Shown piece by piece: positions 52,295 to 53,076 of a stretch of DNA of 53,076 nucleotides. Positions within the stretch are counted from its first letter, which is position 1, and the number at the start of each line of letters is the position of its first letter. Location: assembly GCA_034675265.1 (NCBI GenBank), contig JAUCDK010000003.1, positions 1 through 53,076 on the forward strand, read 5' to 3'. A program made the translations under genes and the position numbers. Source of the DNA: UBA7396 sp034675265 (GTDB taxonomy: Bacteria > Patescibacteriota > Gracilibacteria > BD1-5 > UBA6164). The notes under the pieces are model-generated. The model did not search any database and was not told the DNA's origin. It saw only the letters and a list, made by a program, of their open reading frames with translations.

Positions 52295-52425
52295 ACTTTT
52301 GTTTTTTGTTAATAATAAACTATAAAAAGTATAGCAATTTTATTGCTTTTTTCTTTTTTGTCAAAATATTTGTGAAAAAAAGTTTTTTTTATATCATTTA
52401 GGGGATTATTTAATATTTTTTGTGA

Positions 52426-52893
52426 ATGATAGTAATAGGAATAGACCCAGGAACTACGACCGTTTGATATGCAGTAGTAGAAAAAAAGTGAAATCAAAAG
52501 ATTTTGCTTGATTATGGAGTCATTTCTACTTTACCAAAAATTCCTTTGAAAGAAAAAATTTTAGAAATTGCAGAGGATTTACATTTTCTTATTGAAAAAT
52601 ATAGTCCAAATAGAGTAGTGATTGAAAAGCTTTTTTTTACTACGAATGTAAAAACTTGAATTGATGTTGCCCAAGTTAGGGGAATGATAATGTATAGTTT
52701 TGCTTCAAAAGATATTGAGATTTTGGAATATACTCCTCTGGAGCTGAAATCTGCTATTTGTGGGAATGGAAAAGCAAATAAACTGCAACTTCAAAATGCA
52801 ATAAAGATATTTTTTTGACTTTCAGAAATCCCAAAACCTGACGATGCAGCTGATGCAATTTGACTGGCTTATATGTGAATTTTAAAGAGATAA
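52426..52893 (+). CDS. ruvC: Holliday junction endonuclease RuvC
   Basis: The 155-residue nuclease resolves Holliday junctions. It has VIGIDPGTTTVGYAVVE (Asp7), VVIEKLFF (catalytic Glu), VAQVRGMIMYSF, YTPLELKSAICGNGKANKLQ and the final acidic pair PDDAADAIGLAY. The length is slightly short of the usual 160-180. UGA-Gly occurs at family-conserved positions. The upstream GTG-like bases are out of frame; ATG 52426 is used. Confidence 0.94.
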
Positions 52894-52925
52894 ACATTCT
52901 AGGACTCAAAAACTTCAAAAAAAAT

Positions 52926-52953
52926 TTGACTAAAACGGAAGTTTTTATATAAT
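52926..52953 (+). promoter_or_regulatory. Near-consensus promoter of the UCA tRNA
   Basis: TTGACT (52926-52931) and perfect TATAAT (52948-52953) are 16 nt apart, ending 17 nt before the tRNA. It is the best sigma-70-type promoter in the window. Confidence 0.72.
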
Positions 52954-52970
52954 CATGGCACATTCAATTT

Positions 52971-53049
52971 GCGAGGGTAACATAAAAGAGTGAGTGTACT
53001 AAGGCTTCAACCCTTGGGTGTGCCAGTTCAAACCTGGTCCCTCGCTCCA
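52971..53049 (+). tRNA. tRNA-Gly (anticodon UCA) decoding UGA, CCA encoded
   Basis: The acceptor stem GCGAGGG/CCCTCGC is perfect. The T-arm GCCAG-TTCAAAC-CTGGT is complete. The anticodon stem TAAGG/CCTTG encloses loop CTTCAAC, so the anticodon is TCA (53007-53009), complementary to UGA. The variable region is five bases, so it is not a selenocysteine tRNA. Base U73, G1-C72, C2-G71, G3-C70 and C35 match bacterial glycine tRNA identity. The D-arm is odd: stem ACAT/GTGT with a ten-base loop lacking the usual GG pair, and two bases rather than one before the anticodon stem. CCA is encoded at 53047-53049. Confidence 0.88.
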
Positions 53050-53076
53050 TAATGAAATGTAAGAATTATAGGTGTC

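Noticed and set aside
261..52893. Many genes appear broken into short pieces, as if the region were full of pseudogenes or frameshifts
   Set aside because: All breaks are in-frame UGA, the frames continue with conserved family motifs, and a UCA tRNA is present. Recoding explains it; decay does not.
52971..53049. Selenocysteine tRNA or a UGA suppressor of another amino acid
   Set aside because: The variable region has five bases, the acceptor-T stack is 7+5 pairs, and the acceptor and discriminator match glycine. The UGA sites align with glycine in many families.
1..53076. CRISPR arrays, insertion sequences, prophage or integrated elements
   Set aside because: No regularly spaced repeats, transposase, integrase, terminal inverted repeats or phage structural genes were seen. 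The tRNA genes show no adjacent integrase or target duplication.

Overview
The window is a compact, very AT-rich bacterial chromosome segment that only makes sense if UGA is read as glycine. Under the standard code almost every gene breaks into short pieces. With UGA = Gly the window resolves into about 59 mostly contiguous genes of normal length with intact family motifs. Examples are the Walker A loops of PilT and RecF, whose glycines are partly UGA, and the GGDE motif of the gene at 6989-8959, whose two glycines are both UGA. This is genetic code 25, known from the candidate phyla Gracilibacteria (BD1-5) and Absconditabacteria (SR1) of the CPR/Patescibacteria. A tRNA with anticodon UCA and tRNA-Gly features (G1-C72, C2-G71, G3-C70, U73) lies at 52971-53049 behind a near-consensus promoter. 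It is the expected decoder of the reassigned codon.

Layout. 1-3.9 kb: tail of an unknown protein, signal peptidase I, TruB, tRNA-Lys, two unknown genes. 4-4.3 kb: a gene-free patch that looks richer in GC. 4.3-9 kb: Tex, then an opposing pair with a divergent GGDEF-like protein. 9-14.6 kb: SerS, a TIM-barrel protein, an FtsA-like ATPase, a TPR protein, and a ferredoxin/FNR/ferric-reductase-like fusion. 14.8-18.6 kb: a His-rich mini-protein, an RNase HII-QueH fusion and a run of small or unknown genes with a DMT permease. 18.6-28.4 kb: RsuA-type pseudouridine synthase, an anchored surface protein, RecF, GatC, bL25, YebC, a large membrane/propeller protein, MurA. 28.4-35 kb: a PrsW-like protease, a VirB2-like pilin, and a seven-gene type IV pilus operon (PilN/PilO/PilC-like plus four minor-pilin-like proteins).

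35-41 kb: HU, an RsbW-like ATPase, FtsQ-like, RbfA, bS21 with an unusual Shine-Dalgarno hairpin, a CDF metal transporter, a U32-family protein and an EarP-like EF-P arginine rhamnosyltransferase. 41-46 kb: a second anchored surface protein, PilT, a conserved unknown, prepilin peptidase, a GT-B-like glycosyltransferase. 46-53 kb: an alpha/beta hydrolase-VanY fusion, RlmE, a pilin-like/TSP1/FISUMP adhesin, an RSH-type HD protein, an azoreductase, RuvC and the UCA tRNA.

The genes fit a small host-associated cell that keeps translation, recombination, division and murein functions and invests in surface contact (type IV pili with retraction ATPase and peptidase, a pilin-anchored adhesin, two sorted surface proteins, a peptidoglycan peptidase). 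Transcription units are short and usually end in strong hairpin terminators, several shared by convergent genes and containing their stop codons. Most genes lack a recognisable Shine-Dalgarno sequence. No transposase, CRISPR array, integrase or phage gene was found.
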